A stretch of 64,000 bases of DNA from Propionibacteriaceae bacterium ZF39 (GCA_039565995.1 CP154795.1:124001-188000); one strand, 5' to 3'; shown: positions 35,734 to 44,569, numbered from the stretch's first letter. Notes: generated by a model from the letters alone, not told the origin. Numbers and translations are program-made.

Positions 35734-36659
35734 AGCGCAGGACTTTCCTCTTTCTTTCCGCCGCCACAGTGCCCGTGCTTGCGGGCTGTGGGGCCAACCA
35801 GAACCCGCTCGGCCCGACCCAGTCGCCGGCTGCCGGGGGAACCGGTGGCGGGTCGACTGGCTCGGTGATCGTCGGCTCGGCCAACTTCACCGAGTCCATG
35901 GTCCTGGCGGAAGTCTTCGCGCAGGCGATGAAGGCCAAGGACGTCGACGCCTCCACCAAGCACGGCATCGGCAGCCGCGAGGTCTATCTGCGCGCCCTGC
36001 GTGATGGGTCGATCCAGGCGGTGCCGGAATACACGGGCAACCTCCTGCAATATCTCGATGCCGAGAATCCGGCCAGCCGTCCCGAGGACATCGTCACCGA
36101 GCTCAAGGGCGCGGTGGCGCCCGATCTGGCGATCCTCGAAGCCGCGCAGGCCGCCAATCAGGACGTCTATTGCGTGACGAAGGCGTACGCCGACGAGCAC
36201 GGACTCGCCTCGCTCGAGGACCTGCAGAAGATCTCCGCCGACGCCGTCCTCGGCGGCCCGGCCGAGCTCAAGGACCGGCCCTATGGTCCGCCCGGGCTCG
36301 AGGGCATCTATCGCGCGACGTTCAAGGAGTTCCGCACCTATGACTCCCTCGCAGTCAAGGTCAAGGACCTCACGTCGGGCACGATCCAGGTGGCGACGTT
36401 CTTCACCACCGATGCGGCCATCGGCGACAACAACCTGGTCATGCTCGCCGATCCCCAGCTGATGATCCTGCCCCAGCAGGTGGTCCCGCTCGTACGCTCG
36501 GATGTCACGTCCAACTCGGCCGCGGTCGAGGCAGTGAACGCTGTCCAGGCCATCCTCACCACCGAGGACCTCACCGCTATGAACAAGCGCGTCGACAACG
36601 ACCGTCTCAGCGCCGCCGAGGCCGCCGAGGAGTGGCTGAAGACCAAGAACCTGGGCTGA
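35730..36659 (+). CDS. opuCC: Osmoprotectant ABC transporter substrate-binding lipoprotein
   Basis: A 309-residue lipoprotein (MKRRTFLFLS..LAGC, lipid Cys20) with the OpuAC/OpuCC fold: VIVGSANFTESMVLAEVFAQAM, GSREVYLRALRDGSIQAVPEYTGNLLQYL, and TIQVATFFTTDAAIGDNNLVML. In characterised homologues several aromatic residues cage the trimethylammonium group; candidate Tyr residues are present in VPEYTGNLLQY. It delivers the solute to the two permeases encoded upstream. AAAGGAGC precedes the ATG. The hairpin at 36709-36744 probably ends the operon. Confidence 0.92.
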   Translation: MKRRTFLFLSAATVPVLAGCGANQNPLGPTQSPAAGGTGGGSTGSVIVGSANFTESMVLAEVFAQAMKAKDVDASTKHGIGSREVYLRALRDGSIQAVPEYTGNLLQYLDAENPASRPEDIVTELKGAVAPDLAILEAAQAANQDVYCVTKAYADEHGLASLEDLQKISADAVLGGPAELKDRPYGPPGLEGIYRATFKEFRTYDSLAVKVKDLTSGTIQVATFFTTDAAIGDNNLVMLADPQLMILPQQVVPLVRSDVTSNSAAVEAVNAVQAILTTEDLTAMNKRVDNDRLSAAEAAEEWLKTKNLG

Positions 36660-36663
36660 TAAC

Positions 36664-36699
36664 GGCGGCTGAGGAGCGAGGAACGAGCGTCTCGAAGCC
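36664..36699 (+). repeat. 36-bp dispersed repeat B, copy 2
   Basis: Starts GGCGGCTGAGGAGCGAGG and ends CGTCTCGAAGCC; differs from the 4105-4140 copy at three positions. It lies four bases after the opuCC stop, outside any gene. Confidence 0.8.
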
Positions 36700-36708
36700 C
36701 TGTCGTGT

Positions 36709-36744
36709 GGAAGATTGGTCAGCTGTGGGTGTGACTGATCTTCC
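36709..36744 (+). terminator. Hairpin after osmolyte operon
   Basis: GGAAGAT..GTCA pairs with TGAC..ATCTTCC (36709-36721 with 36732-36744), two mismatches, 10-nt loop. First stable stem after the operon. Confidence 0.55.
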
Positions 36745-36783
36745 AGGCATGAGGACGTACGCCGAGTCGTGGGGGCAGGTCAC

Positions 36784-37266
36784 GTGACTCCCCTCCTGTT
36801 TCTGGATGTCGATGGGGTGTTGATCCCATTCGGACGATCCGACATCCCGACTTTCGGTGACAACCCTGATGCCGCGCACCCGTTGCTGACACGAGTGGAT
36901 CCGGCGTTGGGCCCACGACTGGCCGCATTGCCCCTCGACCTCGTGTGGGCCACGACCTGGGAGGAGGACGCCAATGACCTCATCGCACCCAGGTTGGGGC
37001 TCGGACGCCTCCCCGTCGTCGAATGGATCGATGCGGATCCCCCCGTCGGGGTGCACTGGAAGACCGCGAGCCTGGTAGAGGCAGCTGGGAGCCGCCCGTT
37101 CGCTTGGATCGACGATGAACTGACGGGCCGGGATCAACAGTGGATAGATGCCCGCCACCCAGCTTCGGTACTGCTCCTGAAGTCGCGCCCAGATGTCGGT
37201 CTGACGTTTGACCAACTTGAGGAGATTGCCGATTGGGCCCGTGGCGCCGAATCACTGGACGGGTAG
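36784..37266 (+). CDS. HAD-like protein (Swiss-Army-Knife type HAD domain)
   Basis: A 160-residue single-domain HAD-like protein. It starts VTPLLFLDVDGVLIPFG with the DxDGV nucleophile motif, then LVWATTWEEDAND (threonine motif) and FAWIDDELTGRD (acidic metal motif). This compact arrangement is typical of the HAD domain named after Swiss-Army-Knife RNA-repair proteins; substrate unknown. GTG 36784 is favoured by GGGGGCAGG upstream. It stands between the osmolyte operon and element C copy 3. Confidence 0.8.
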   Translation: MTPLLFLDVDGVLIPFGRSDIPTFGDNPDAAHPLLTRVDPALGPRLAALPLDLVWATTWEEDANDLIAPRLGLGRLPVVEWIDADPPVGVHWKTASLVEAAGSRPFAWIDDELTGRDQQWIDARHPASVLLLKSRPDVGLTFDQLEEIADWARGAESLDG

Positions 37267-37285
37267 ACGTCAATCCTGGGTCAGG

Positions 37286-37402
37286 CGACACGCCGAGGAG
37301 TTGGGGGAGGACGTGCCAGATGGCACGAGCTCCACCGGGACACCGAGTTTTCGCCCCGAAGTCGTGCCATTTGGCGCGTCGCAGGGGTCGCCCGGCGTGT
37401 CG
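37286..37402. repeat. Structured element C, copy 3
   Basis: Outer stem CGACACGCCG (37286-37295) with CGGCGTGTCG (37393-37402). Hairpins GTGCC-AGAT-GGCAC (37313-37326) and GTGCC-ATTT-GGCGC (37364-37377), starts 51 nt apart. Between them GAGCTCCACCGGGACACC closely matches copy 2 (AAGCTCAGCCGGGACACC). Located between the HAD gene and convergent deoC. Confidence 0.8.
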
Positions 37403-37497
37403 TCCCACGGATTCCTGCCTTTGATTGATTGAACCGCGCGGCGGGGCTTGTGGAAGGCCGATCCGGGCTGTGGGCGTGAAGCAGGATCCGATCACTC

Positions 37498-37528
37498 GGT
37501 CAGTGCTTCGCCAAGCGGGGCACTGACC
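37498..37528 (-). terminator. Hairpin downstream of deoC
   Basis: GGTCAGTGC (37498-37506) and GCACTGACC (37520-37528) are perfectly complementary. It lies about 90 bp past the deoC stop. Confidence 0.45.
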
Positions 37529-37577
37529 CAGCCCTCAGCCGCTTACCCAGTCCTCAGCCCTTACCCAGCCCTGAGGG
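37526..37577. repeat. Short tandem repeat, three units
   Basis: Units ACCCAGCCCTCAGCCGCTT, ACCCAGTCCTCAGCCCTT and ACCCAGCCCTGAGGG, lengths 19, 18 and 15. Non-coding, directly downstream of deoC. Confidence 0.6.
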
Positions 37578-37618
37578 ACCGGGGACAGCCAGGTCGTGGC
37601 CGAGGTTCGCTGTCAGCC

Positions 37619-38299
37619 CTACTCCGGGCACTCCGCCAGAACCTTGGCGGTGCCGGAAAGGCCCAAGCGACTCGCCCCGGCATCGATCATGGCCATGGCC
37701 GCGGCATAGTCCCGGATGCCGCCGGAGGCCTTGACCCCCAGCCGATCGCCGACGGTCTCGCGCATGAGGCGTACGGCCTCGACCGACGCACCCCCCGCCG
37801 GATGGAACCCCGTCGAGGTCTTCACATAATCCGCCACAGCGGCCTCGGCCGCGTGACAGGCCGCGACGATCTGCTCCTCGTCCAGGGCAGCAGATTCGAT
37901 GATCACCTTCAACAGCGCCCCCGGAATCGCCTCCCGGACAGCCCGGATCTCGGCCTCGACCAGGTCGAACCGTCCTGCCCTGGCCGCTCCTACATCGATG
38001 ACCATGTCGACCTCGTGGGCCCCATCGGCCACGGCCCGGGCAGCCTCAGCCGCCTTGATCTCGGGCACATGCTTGCCCGACGGGAACCCGGCCACCACGG
38101 CAATCTTCACGTCACCGAGCTCGAGCGGTTGGCCCCCCAGGGCCGCTTCGCTGAGCATGTTGGGGGAGATGCAGATGGAGTACGCCCCCAGCTCCACCGC
38201 CTCGGCGGCCAACGCCCGCACATCGGCCATGGTGGCCTCGGGCTTGAGCAGGGTGTGGTCGATGTATTGGGCGAGCTGTGCGCGGCTCAGATCGGTCAT
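37619..38299 (-). CDS. deoC: Deoxyribose-phosphate aldolase
   Basis: Cleaves 2-deoxyribose-5-phosphate to glyceraldehyde-3-phosphate and acetaldehyde in deoxynucleoside catabolism. 226 residues, class I aldolase TIM barrel. [12 protein letters not shown] opens the fold; [13 protein letters not shown] contains the Schiff-base Lys, and VKASGGIRD the second active-site Lys. ATG 38299 matches the family start. No other deo gene is adjacent. Confidence 0.95.
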   Translation of the reverse strand: MTDLSRAQLAQYIDHTLLKPEATMADVRALAAEAVELGAYSICISPNMLSEAALGGQPLELGDVKIAVVAGFPSGKHVPEIKAAEAARAVADGAHEVDMVIDVGAARAGRFDLVEAEIRAVREAIPGALLKVIIESAALDEEQIVAACHAAEAAVADYVKTSTGFHPAGGASVEAVRLMRETVGDRLGVKASGGIRDYAAAMAMIDAGASRLGLSGTAKVLAECPE

Positions 38300-38393
38300 G
38301 GGCACGATCTTTCCATGAGCGGTCCATGAGCCGACCCCGGCCGCGCTTCGGCACGGCATCCCGGGCGACCTGTCAGCAACTACCCTTGCCCAC

Positions 38394-39497
38394 GTGTCGA
38401 ACTTCGATTTCGGTGGCGGGCAGTCCCAGGGTTATACGCCGCCGATTGCGCATCAGGTCCCGCAACAGCAGGGTCAGCAGCTGACCCAGCCCGGCCCCGG
38501 GGGTCCGCCGCAGCCTCAGCAGCCGCAGCCCGACCAGGGCGATACTGCGGGTGCGGGTGCCGGGATCACGCCGATCGGCCTGATCGCGATCCTGGTTCTG
38601 CTCCTCCTCATGCTGGGGTTGGCGTTCCTCGGCAACCGCGTGTGGCCGATCAACTCCCGCATCGACTCCGCGTGGCGCGGTGTGGACGGCGTCGCCGGCG
38701 ACCTGACCAAGACCCTGCGCGGCGAGGGCTTCACCTGTTCCGACGAGAACACACTGGTCGACGAGCACTATCACCGCCTGTGCTCCCGCTATGACTCCGC
38801 CGGCAAGGTCGCGATCGAGTTCGCCGGCCCGAAGAGCGGTGAGGTCATGCGCGTGTACGCCTGGACCGACGGCCAGTGGACCCCCGAGGCCCGCGACGCC
38901 GTGGAGCGCGCCATCACCGCGAGCGTGCCCGACGCGACCTCCCAGCAGGCGGCCAGGGCGATCATCGGCAGCGGCCCCAACTCCACCCAGTCGACAAAGG
39001 GCCCGTGGGGCAGTGCCCAGTTCGTCGACGGTGTCTTCACCGTCGCCCGCACCTGGCCCGGCCCGAGCGAGTCGGCCCTCATCCCGGGCAGCGCGTCCGA
39101 GGTCAAAGCCAACGCCGAAGCCGAGGGCTATCGGTGCGATAGGGCCGAGCCGATGGTGTGCACGCGTACCGCCAACGGTGGCAACTGGAAGGTCACCGTG
39201 ACCGAGTCGCCCAACCCGGCGTACCTCTCCCGCATCACCCTCGACGCCTCCGTCACCGACTCGGCCCGCATCGACCCGGGCCAGGAGCTCGAGATCGTGC
39301 TGCCCGACAGTGCAGAGCGCAACCGGATCAAGTGGTTCGTCTCGACCGCCGACGACAACACGGGCGGGGCCGGGTTCGCGAAGGGGATCGTCACCGACTA
39401 TCGCGTGACCGGTAGCGGCAATGCCAAGTCGCGGGTCGTGGTCGACGCCTATACGCCGTGTCGTCCCGACCCGACCACCAACGCCCGGAGCTGCTGA
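38394..39497 (+). CDS. Single-pass membrane protein of unknown function
   Basis: A 367-residue protein starting at GTG 38394. Residues 1-55 are Gln/Pro/Gly-rich and disordered, residues 60-80 form one transmembrane helix ([19 protein letters not shown]), and about 285 residues follow, presumably outside the membrane. The exterior part carries two apparent repeats of a GEGFTC...C / AEGYRC...C pattern with paired cysteines, suggesting disulfide-stabilised domains. No family recognised. It diverges from deoC and converges with the DUF2277 gene. Confidence 0.75.
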   Translation: MSNFDFGGGQSQGYTPPIAHQVPQQQGQQLTQPGPGGPPQPQQPQPDQGDTAGAGAGITPIGLIAILVLLLLMLGLAFLGNRVWPINSRIDSAWRGVDGVAGDLTKTLRGEGFTCSDENTLVDEHYHRLCSRYDSAGKVAIEFAGPKSGEVMRVYAWTDGQWTPEARDAVERAITASVPDATSQQAARAIIGSGPNSTQSTKGPWGSAQFVDGVFTVARTWPGPSESALIPGSASEVKANAEAEGYRCDRAEPMVCTRTANGGNWKVTVTESPNPAYLSRITLDASVTDSARIDPGQELEIVLPDSAERNRIKWFVSTADDNTGGAGFAKGIVTDYRVTGSGNAKSRVVVDAYTPCRPDPTTNARSC

Positions 39498-39500
39498 GCC

Positions 39501-39767
39501 CTAGCCGAAGCGGGCGCGGGATCGCTCCTTCGCCTTGGCCGCTTCTTCCGCGCGATTCTTGGGCGGGGCGGTGGTGACGAGTTCGTCGACGAGCTGTCGC
39601 GTGATCTCGGTGACCGCCGCGACGGCCCGGTCGAAGGCCTCCTGATTGGTCTGGCTGGGCTTGGTCGTCCCGGCGATCTTGCGGACATACTGCAGCGCGG
39701 CCGCCGCGACTTCCTCGTCGGTCGCCGGGGGCTCGAAGTTGTGCAGGGTTCGGATGTTGCGGCACAT
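39501..39767 (-). CDS. DUF2277 family protein
   Basis: An 88-residue protein. MCRNIRTLHNFEPPATDEEVAAAALQYVRK is the highly conserved DUF2277 start, and the helical, charged C-terminus RAEEAAKAKERSRARFG is usual. Function unknown. ATG 39767 is unambiguous. It follows the sensor kinase gene by 19 bp on the same strand and could be co-transcribed. Confidence 0.9.
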   Translation of the reverse strand: MCRNIRTLHNFEPPATDEEVAAAALQYVRKIAGTTKPSQTNQEAFDRAVAAVTEITRQLVDELVTTAPPKNRAEEAAKAKERSRARFG

Positions 39768-39786
39768 GTTCCCAGCGTGACACGGC

Positions 39787-41256
39787 TCAGGCGCGGGGAA
39801 ACCGGAGGGTGAAAACCGTACGCCCCGGCGCCGAGTCCACCGTCGCCGATCCGCCGTGCGCCTCCATGACGGCAGCAACAATCGCGAGGCCGAGTCCGGT
39901 GGAATCCTTCGACCGCCCGGACCGGCTCCGGGCGGCGTCCGCCCGGGTGAATCGCTCGAAGACGGAGTCCCTGATCTCCGGCGGGATGCCCGGTCCGTTG
40001 TCGGTCACCGTGACGACGACCCACGGGCCCTCCGCCCGCACGGCCATGGTCACCTCGGTCCCCGCCGGAGTGTGCCTGCCGGCATTGGCGAGGAGGTTGG
40101 CGACGACCTGATGGAACCGATGCCGGTCGACTCGGGCGACCACCGGCGTCTCGGGCACATCGATGCCCCAGTCATGGTCCGGTTCGGCAGCCTGGGCATC
40201 GCTGGTGGCATTGAGCACGATCTCGCCGACATCGACCGGGCCCAGTTCCAGGTCGGGCCTCGAATCCAGCCGGGCCAGCAACAGCAGATCCTCGACCAGA
40301 TGCGACATGCGCTCCGCTTCCGCGTGCGTACGCTCCATCGCGTGCGCCGCGTCGGTCGGCAGCTCGCCCTTCATGCGGCGACCGAGTTCGGCGTACCCGA
40401 GGATGGCCGCCAACGGGTTCCGCAGCTCGTGCGAGGCGTCGGCGACGAACTGGCGTACGCGGGTCTCGCTCGCCTGGCGCGCAGCGAGCGCACCCTCGAC
40501 CCGGCCGAGCAGGTGATTCAACGCCTGCCCCACGCGACCGACCTCCGAGCAGGGATCGGCATCCTCGGGCGCCACCCGCTCGCGGAGCTCGACCTCGCCC
40601 CGGCTCAGCTCCAGCCCGGAAACGCGGTTGGCCGTCCCGGCCAGCCGGTTGAGGGGGGCGAGGCTGCGGACGACGACGGTACGCAGCACGAGAGCCGCGA
40701 CCGCCAGCGCAATCAGCGTCAGCGTGATGGCCAGCCCGAGCATCTCCTCGAGGGCGTGCATGACCTCGTTGAGCGGCAGCGCCACGACGCGGATCGACCC
40801 GCCGACGGGGAGCGCCATCGCCCGATAGGGCCCATAACCCTCGAGCCGCACGGTCCGGGGCGTCCCATCGGCGGGCAGCGCGACCAGTGTCCGCGCAGCG
40901 CGGACGTCGAGACGCTCCACCCCGCGGCCCGAGTCGGTCAGGATCCCCGCGAGGACCTCATCGCCATGGATGTTCAGGACGATCGTTCCGGCCGCCTGCC
41001 CGGGCGGGAGCTGGATGAACCCGTCGTCGGAGTGGTTCTGGATGCGCCGGTCCTGGCGCTGGAAGGCGGCGTCGAGTTGGCGATCGACGCTCCGCATCAG
41101 GCTCTCGCCGGTGGCGAGCAACGTGGAGGCGGAAAGACCGACGGCAACAAGGGTGACCAGCAGCACGGTGCGGACCAGCAGCCGGCGGCCGAGCGTACCC
41201 GGACCGAGGGGGGAGGGTTCGCGGGCCGGCGGGCCGGGGCTTCCGTGCTGCGCCAT
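39787..41256 (-). CDS. Sensor histidine kinase (TcrY-like)
   Basis: A 489-residue membrane kinase. Two transmembrane segments (about 28-48 and 155-180) flank an extracytoplasmic sensor region; a HAMP linker follows. The HisKA site is DASHELRNPLAAI, and the ATPase domain has VANLLANAGRHT (N box), DNGPGIP (G1) and STGLGLAIV (G2). It pairs with the response regulator encoded one base upstream (TGA-C-ATG). The closest characterised relatives are the TcrY/TrcS-type kinases of mycobacteria; signal unknown. Confidence 0.93.
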   Translation of the reverse strand: MAQHGSPGPPAREPSPLGPGTLGRRLLVRTVLLVTLVAVGLSASTLLATGESLMRSVDRQLDAAFQRQDRRIQNHSDDGFIQLPPGQAAGTIVLNIHGDEVLAGILTDSGRGVERLDVRAARTLVALPADGTPRTVRLEGYGPYRAMALPVGGSIRVVALPLNEVMHALEEMLGLAITLTLIALAVAALVLRTVVVRSLAPLNRLAGTANRVSGLELSRGEVELRERVAPEDADPCSEVGRVGQALNHLLGRVEGALAARQASETRVRQFVADASHELRNPLAAILGYAELGRRMKGELPTDAAHAMERTHAEAERMSHLVEDLLLLARLDSRPDLELGPVDVGEIVLNATSDAQAAEPDHDWGIDVPETPVVARVDRHRFHQVVANLLANAGRHTPAGTEVTMAVRAEGPWVVVTVTDNGPGIPPEIRDSVFERFTRADAARSRSGRSKDSTGLGLAIVAAVMEAHGGSATVDSAPGRTVFTLRFPRA

Positions 41257-41257
41257 G

Positions 41258-41983
41258 TCAGGCTGCCGGGCGCAGGACATAACCCGCGCCGCGCATGGTG
41301 TGGATCATGGGCGGCCGGTTGAGGTCGATCTTCTTGCGGAGGTAGGAGATATAGAGCTCGACGACGTTGGCCTGGCCGCCGAAGTCGTAGTTCCAGACCC
41401 GATCGAGGATCTGGGCCTTCGACAGGACGCGCCGGGGATTGCGCATCAGGTAGCGCAGCAGTTCGAACTCGGTTGCGGTGAGCTGGATCTCTTCGCCGGC
41501 GCGGGACACCTCATGGGAATCCTCATCGAGGGTCAGGTCCCCGACGACCAGGACGGAATCGTCCCGGGGCAGGGTGGCGCCGGCACGCCGGAGGATCCCG
41601 CGGGTGCGGGCGATGAGCTCCTCCAGGGAGAACGGCTTGGTGACATAGTCGTCGCCGCCGGCCGTCAGGCCGTGGACCCGGTCGGCGACCTCGTCGCGGG
41701 CGGTGAGGAAGATGACGGGGACGTCCGGCTGGAACGCCCGGATGCGGCGCATGACCTCGAGACCGTCGAAGTCGGGCAGCATCATGTCGAGGACCAGGAC
41801 ATCGGGCTGGACCGATCGCGCGACGCGCACGGCCTCGTTGCCGGAGCCGGCCGTGGATACGTCCCAGCCCTCATAGCGCATCGCCATCGACAAAAGGTCG
41901 GTGATGCTGGCTTCGTCGTCGACGGTGAGCACCCGGATCGGGGACCCGTCGGGCCTGGTCAGGCGGTCGTCGGTGCGGGACAT
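41258..41983 (-). CDS. OmpR-family response regulator (TcrX-like)
   Basis: A 241-residue transcription factor. The receiver domain has the acidic pair (TVDDE), phospho-acceptor Asp in VLVLDMMLP, FLTARD and VTKPF. The C-terminal winged helix shows ELLRYLMRNPRRVLSKAQIL, the recognition helix VVELYISYLRKKID and IHTMRGAGYVLR. It is first in the two-gene unit with the kinase. The region upstream (41984-42062) is short and may carry its promoter. Confidence 0.95.
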   Translation of the reverse strand: MSRTDDRLTRPDGSPIRVLTVDDEASITDLLSMAMRYEGWDVSTAGSGNEAVRVARSVQPDVLVLDMMLPDFDGLEVMRRIRAFQPDVPVIFLTARDEVADRVHGLTAGGDDYVTKPFSLEELIARTRGILRRAGATLPRDDSVLVVGDLTLDEDSHEVSRAGEEIQLTATEFELLRYLMRNPRRVLSKAQILDRVWNYDFGGQANVVELYISYLRKKIDLNRPPMIHTMRGAGYVLRPAA

Positions 41984-42062
41984 GTCCCCAGCGTGACACC
42001 GCTCGATGGGCTCTCGCTATGGGTTTCCTGTGAGCCGGCTGTGGAACGCGTCACGCGACGGA

Positions 42063-42557
42063 TCAGGCCGGGCCGGAGTCGGTGGCGGGAGGTCGGCGCG
42101 TGGTGCCGAAATCGTCGTCCAGCAGGGAGTCCCCGGTGTCCTTGTTGCGCCGGAAGAGCCGGTCGATCGCCAGGCGGCCGGCGCCGAACACGGCCAGGAG
42201 CAGTGCGAGGCAGGCCTGGATCACGTTGTATTCGTAGCCACCGTTCTCCAGCCACGGGCCCCGGAACCAGCGCGTATAGGAGATCACCAGACCCTGCTGC
42301 ACCACGATCGCCAGCGCCACCACGGGGGTCAGCAGGCCGAAGACCAGGAAGACACCGCCGATGATCTCGAGGAGCGTCGCTCCCCAAGCAAGAAGCTCGG
42401 GCTGGGGCGTACCGAACTGGCGGAGCCAGTCGATCTGGGCCTGCATGCCGCCCTCGCCGGTCCAGCGGCGCCACCCGCGGAACACGAGGGCCAACCCCAG
42501 TGCGACGCGTGCGATCAACAGGGCGAGATCCCGAAGGACCTGCAGGAATCCGGACAT
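42063..42557 (-). CDS. DoxX-family membrane protein
   Basis: A 164-residue four-helix membrane protein. LLIARVALGLALVFRGWRRW is the typical DoxX opening, with GTPQPELLAWGATLLEIIGGVFLVFGLLT in the middle. The gene lies upstream of the two-component system on the same strand with a 79-bp gap, and diverges from the PadR gene. Mycobacterial DoxX is linked to redox and thiol stress; no direct evidence here. Confidence 0.88.
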   Translation of the reverse strand: MSGFLQVLRDLALLIARVALGLALVFRGWRRWTGEGGMQAQIDWLRQFGTPQPELLAWGATLLEIIGGVFLVFGLLTPVVALAIVVQQGLVISYTRWFRGPWLENGGYEYNVIQACLALLLAVFGAGRLAIDRLFRRNKDTGDSLLDDDFGTTRRPPATDSGPA

Positions 42558-42646
42558 GATCAACCTTCCGTGGTGCGGTCGCGCCCAGACTAGCGACTGT
42601 TGCACCCCATCCCGTGGCGCCGAACCGCACGGAAACTCTGATGTCC

Positions 42647-42680
42647 CCCTAGGTAGACAACGACTATGACCCTAGGTAGA
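42647..42680 (+). promoter_or_regulatory. Paired PadR operator candidate
   Basis: CCCTAGGTAGA occurs twice (42647-42657 and 42670-42680), exactly 23 bp apart, about two helical turns; each holds the palindrome CCTAGG. The pair lies just before the PadR gene start at 42689 and overlaps the expected core promoter, as for an autorepressor. Confidence 0.65.
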
Positions 42681-42688
42681 GTTCGAGC

Positions 42689-43018
42689 ATGGAGAAGATC
42701 CGGATGTCGACGACGACGAAGCTGGTCCTGCAGGTGTTGCTGGACCACGACGAGGCCTATGGTCTCGAGATCTGCCAGGCTGCCGGCCTCGCCACGGGCA
42801 CCGTGCATCCCATCCTCGCCCGCCTCGAACGCGCCGGTTGGGCGACGTCGCAGTGGGAGGACATCGACCCCAGTGCCGAGGCGCGTCCGGCGCGGCGGTA
42901 TTACCGGCTGACGCCCGAGGGTGCCCCCGCCGCGACCCGCGCGCTGGCCAAGTCCCCGGCTCCCGGCGCCTCCCGCCGGATCGTCACCCCGCTCGTCGCG
43001 CCGTTCGGGTCGGCATGA
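42689..43018 (+). CDS. PadR-family transcriptional regulator
   Basis: A 109-residue winged-helix repressor: TTKLVLQVLLDHDEAYGLEICQAAGLATGTVHPILARLERAGW followed by RRYYRLTPEGA. It is the short type without a long C-terminal coiled coil. Start ATG 42689; ATG 42704 is an alternative. Its stop overlaps the start of the beta-propeller membrane protein (ATGA). PadR regulators often sit beside a membrane protein whose level they control, and the repeated CCCTAGGTAGA upstream is the likely operator. Confidence 0.9.
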   Translation: MEKIRMSTTTKLVLQVLLDHDEAYGLEICQAAGLATGTVHPILARLERAGWATSQWEDIDPSAEARPARRYYRLTPEGAPAATRALAKSPAPGASRRIVTPLVAPFGSA

Positions 43019-44565
43019 GTGCGGCGGAGCGGCTGCTGGCCCTGGCGGTACGCCTGCTCCCTGCTGGGGAGCGCGAGCGCTATCGGCGCGAGTTCGCGGC
43101 CGAGGTGGCGGACCTGCCCGAGTCGGAACGGCTGGCGTACGCCCTTCGGGTCCTGATCTTCGCGCCACGCCTGCGCTGGTCGATCCACCCGGCCTCGGCG
43201 CGCGTGGCCCGTCGGGTCGTGGCGGTGGCCGGTGTGTTGACGCTCGTGTCCGGGGTCGGGGTGGCGTACGCGGTGCAGCGGGACCGCCTCATCCGGGCGC
43301 CTCTGGCAGTCGCCGACGCGCGTGGAGAGGCTCCTGTCATCAGGTGGAGCTATGCGGTCGATCCTGTTGTTGCAGGTCCTTATCGCACGTCGGCGATGGC
43401 CGGTGACGATGTGTTGGTGGTCAGTGGGTCGGATCTGGTGGGCGTCGACCCTGCTGCCGGCCGGGAGCTCTGGCGGCATGCCAAGCCCGAGCTCAACGGC
43501 CCGGTGCCGGCCGGGTCATCACCGGATGACTCGTGGCTGGGCGGCACACCCATCGCCGGGACGAACCTGATCGGCACCGAGGCGCTCGGGGGCCAGCAGT
43601 CCGTCGAGGATGGGGACGTCCGGGGCGCGCTGGTCGACGCCCGGACCGGACAGATCAGGCTGCGGGCCCGGGAGCTCGGCCTTCCTGCTGGGGCCCATGG
43701 GACCTTCGCCGGCGGCATCGTCTCGGTGGTGCCGGAGACCTTCGAGGAGTGCAGCCCCGGCGAGGTGACCCTGCGCGGCCTCGACGGCCAGGTGCGCTGG
43801 ACCAGCACGGTCCGTGGCTGGCCGTCGCCCCAGGAGACCCGGGTCAGCGGGGATCTGATGTTCCTCGGCGCCGCACCGACCGGCATCGGTGATCTCCAGG
43901 CGGCGGCGGTGGTCGACGCGGCGACGGGGCGTGTCATCGATGAGACCTCCTGCGACGGTTTGCTCGGGTTCCTGCCTCGGCCCGGCGGGGGCTGGCTCCG
44001 CGTGCACGATCCGGTGGTGCGGGAGGGCGCCGGTCATCCCGGGCCATCCCGGACGCAGGCGTTCAACGCCGTCGGGGTCGAGCTCTGGTCCCGGGAGGTC
44101 CGTATCGCCCGTGTCGGCGACCTGCTCTTCGGCGTCGAGGAGGACGAACAGGGCAACGTGGTGACCGTACGCCGGCTCGATCCCGACTCGGGCCTGCCCC
44201 TCTGGGAGCACGCGATGCCTGCCGTCCGGGTGATCCCGGCCGGGGACAGGGTCGTGCTCGTTAATCGGTACGCCGACGAGAGCGGCGTGAGCATCGTCGA
44301 TGCCGCAACCGGTGTGGAGACGGGCGCAGGTAGGCCCGGGTATCGCGTCGGGGAGGTCTTCGTGCACGACGGGGTCGTTCTGGTGACCGAGGACCCGATC
44401 GGGAGCGGCGAGGTGCCGCGCCCGTTCCCGGTGACGGCGTACGCCCTCGGCACGGGCGAGGAGGCCTGGCGGGTGACCTTCACGCGGGGGACCGAACTCC
44501 TGCCCGTCGGGGATCGACTGGTCCTGGTGGATCGGATCGCAGGGCTCGTCCACGGGTTGGGCTGA
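43015..44565 (+). CDS. Membrane-anchored PQQ-like beta-propeller protein
   Basis: A 516-residue protein. Residues 1-55 (AERLLALAVRLLPAGERERYRREFAAEVADL) look like the cytoplasmic helical segment of PadR-partner proteins; one transmembrane helix lies at about 66-87 (RRVVAVAGVLTLVSGVGVAYAV). The remaining 430 residues have repeated blades (VVSGSDLVGVDPAAGRELWRH, ...LPLWEHAMPAV, ...EEAWRVTF), typical of PQQ-like/quinoprotein propellers without known enzymatic cofactor binding. Predicted extracytoplasmic. It is translationally coupled to the PadR gene. Function unknown. Confidence 0.82.
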   Translation: MSAAERLLALAVRLLPAGERERYRREFAAEVADLPESERLAYALRVLIFAPRLRWSIHPASARVARRVVAVAGVLTLVSGVGVAYAVQRDRLIRAPLAVADARGEAPVIRWSYAVDPVVAGPYRTSAMAGDDVLVVSGSDLVGVDPAAGRELWRHAKPELNGPVPAGSSPDDSWLGGTPIAGTNLIGTEALGGQQSVEDGDVRGALVDARTGQIRLRARELGLPAGAHGTFAGGIVSVVPETFEECSPGEVTLRGLDGQVRWTSTVRGWPSPQETRVSGDLMFLGAAPTGIGDLQAAAVVDAATGRVIDETSCDGLLGFLPRPGGGWLRVHDPVVREGAGHPGPSRTQAFNAVGVELWSREVRIARVGDLLFGVEEDEQGNVVTVRRLDPDSGLPLWEHAMPAVRVIPAGDRVVLVNRYADESGVSIVDAATGVETGAGRPGYRVGEVFVHDGVVLVTEDPIGSGEVPRPFPVTAYALGTGEEAWRVTFTRGTELLPVGDRLVLVDRIAGLVHGLG

Positions 44566-44569
44566 TAGA

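Larger units (their letters stand above)
37267..37618. other. 352-bp non-coding gap between convergent genes
   Basis: Contains structured element C copy 3 (37286-37402), a 9-bp perfect hairpin (37498-37528) and a short tandem repeat (37526-37577). I see no gene. Confidence 0.7.

Noticed and set aside
36607-37215. A 202-codon minus-strand frame over the HAD gene containing GFETLVPRSS
   Set aside because: That peptide is the reverse translation of repeat B and recurs wherever the repeat lies; not a gene.
37526-37577. Possible CRISPR-like or iteron array near deoC
   Set aside because: Units are 15-19 bp, contiguous and degenerate; no replication gene is nearby.
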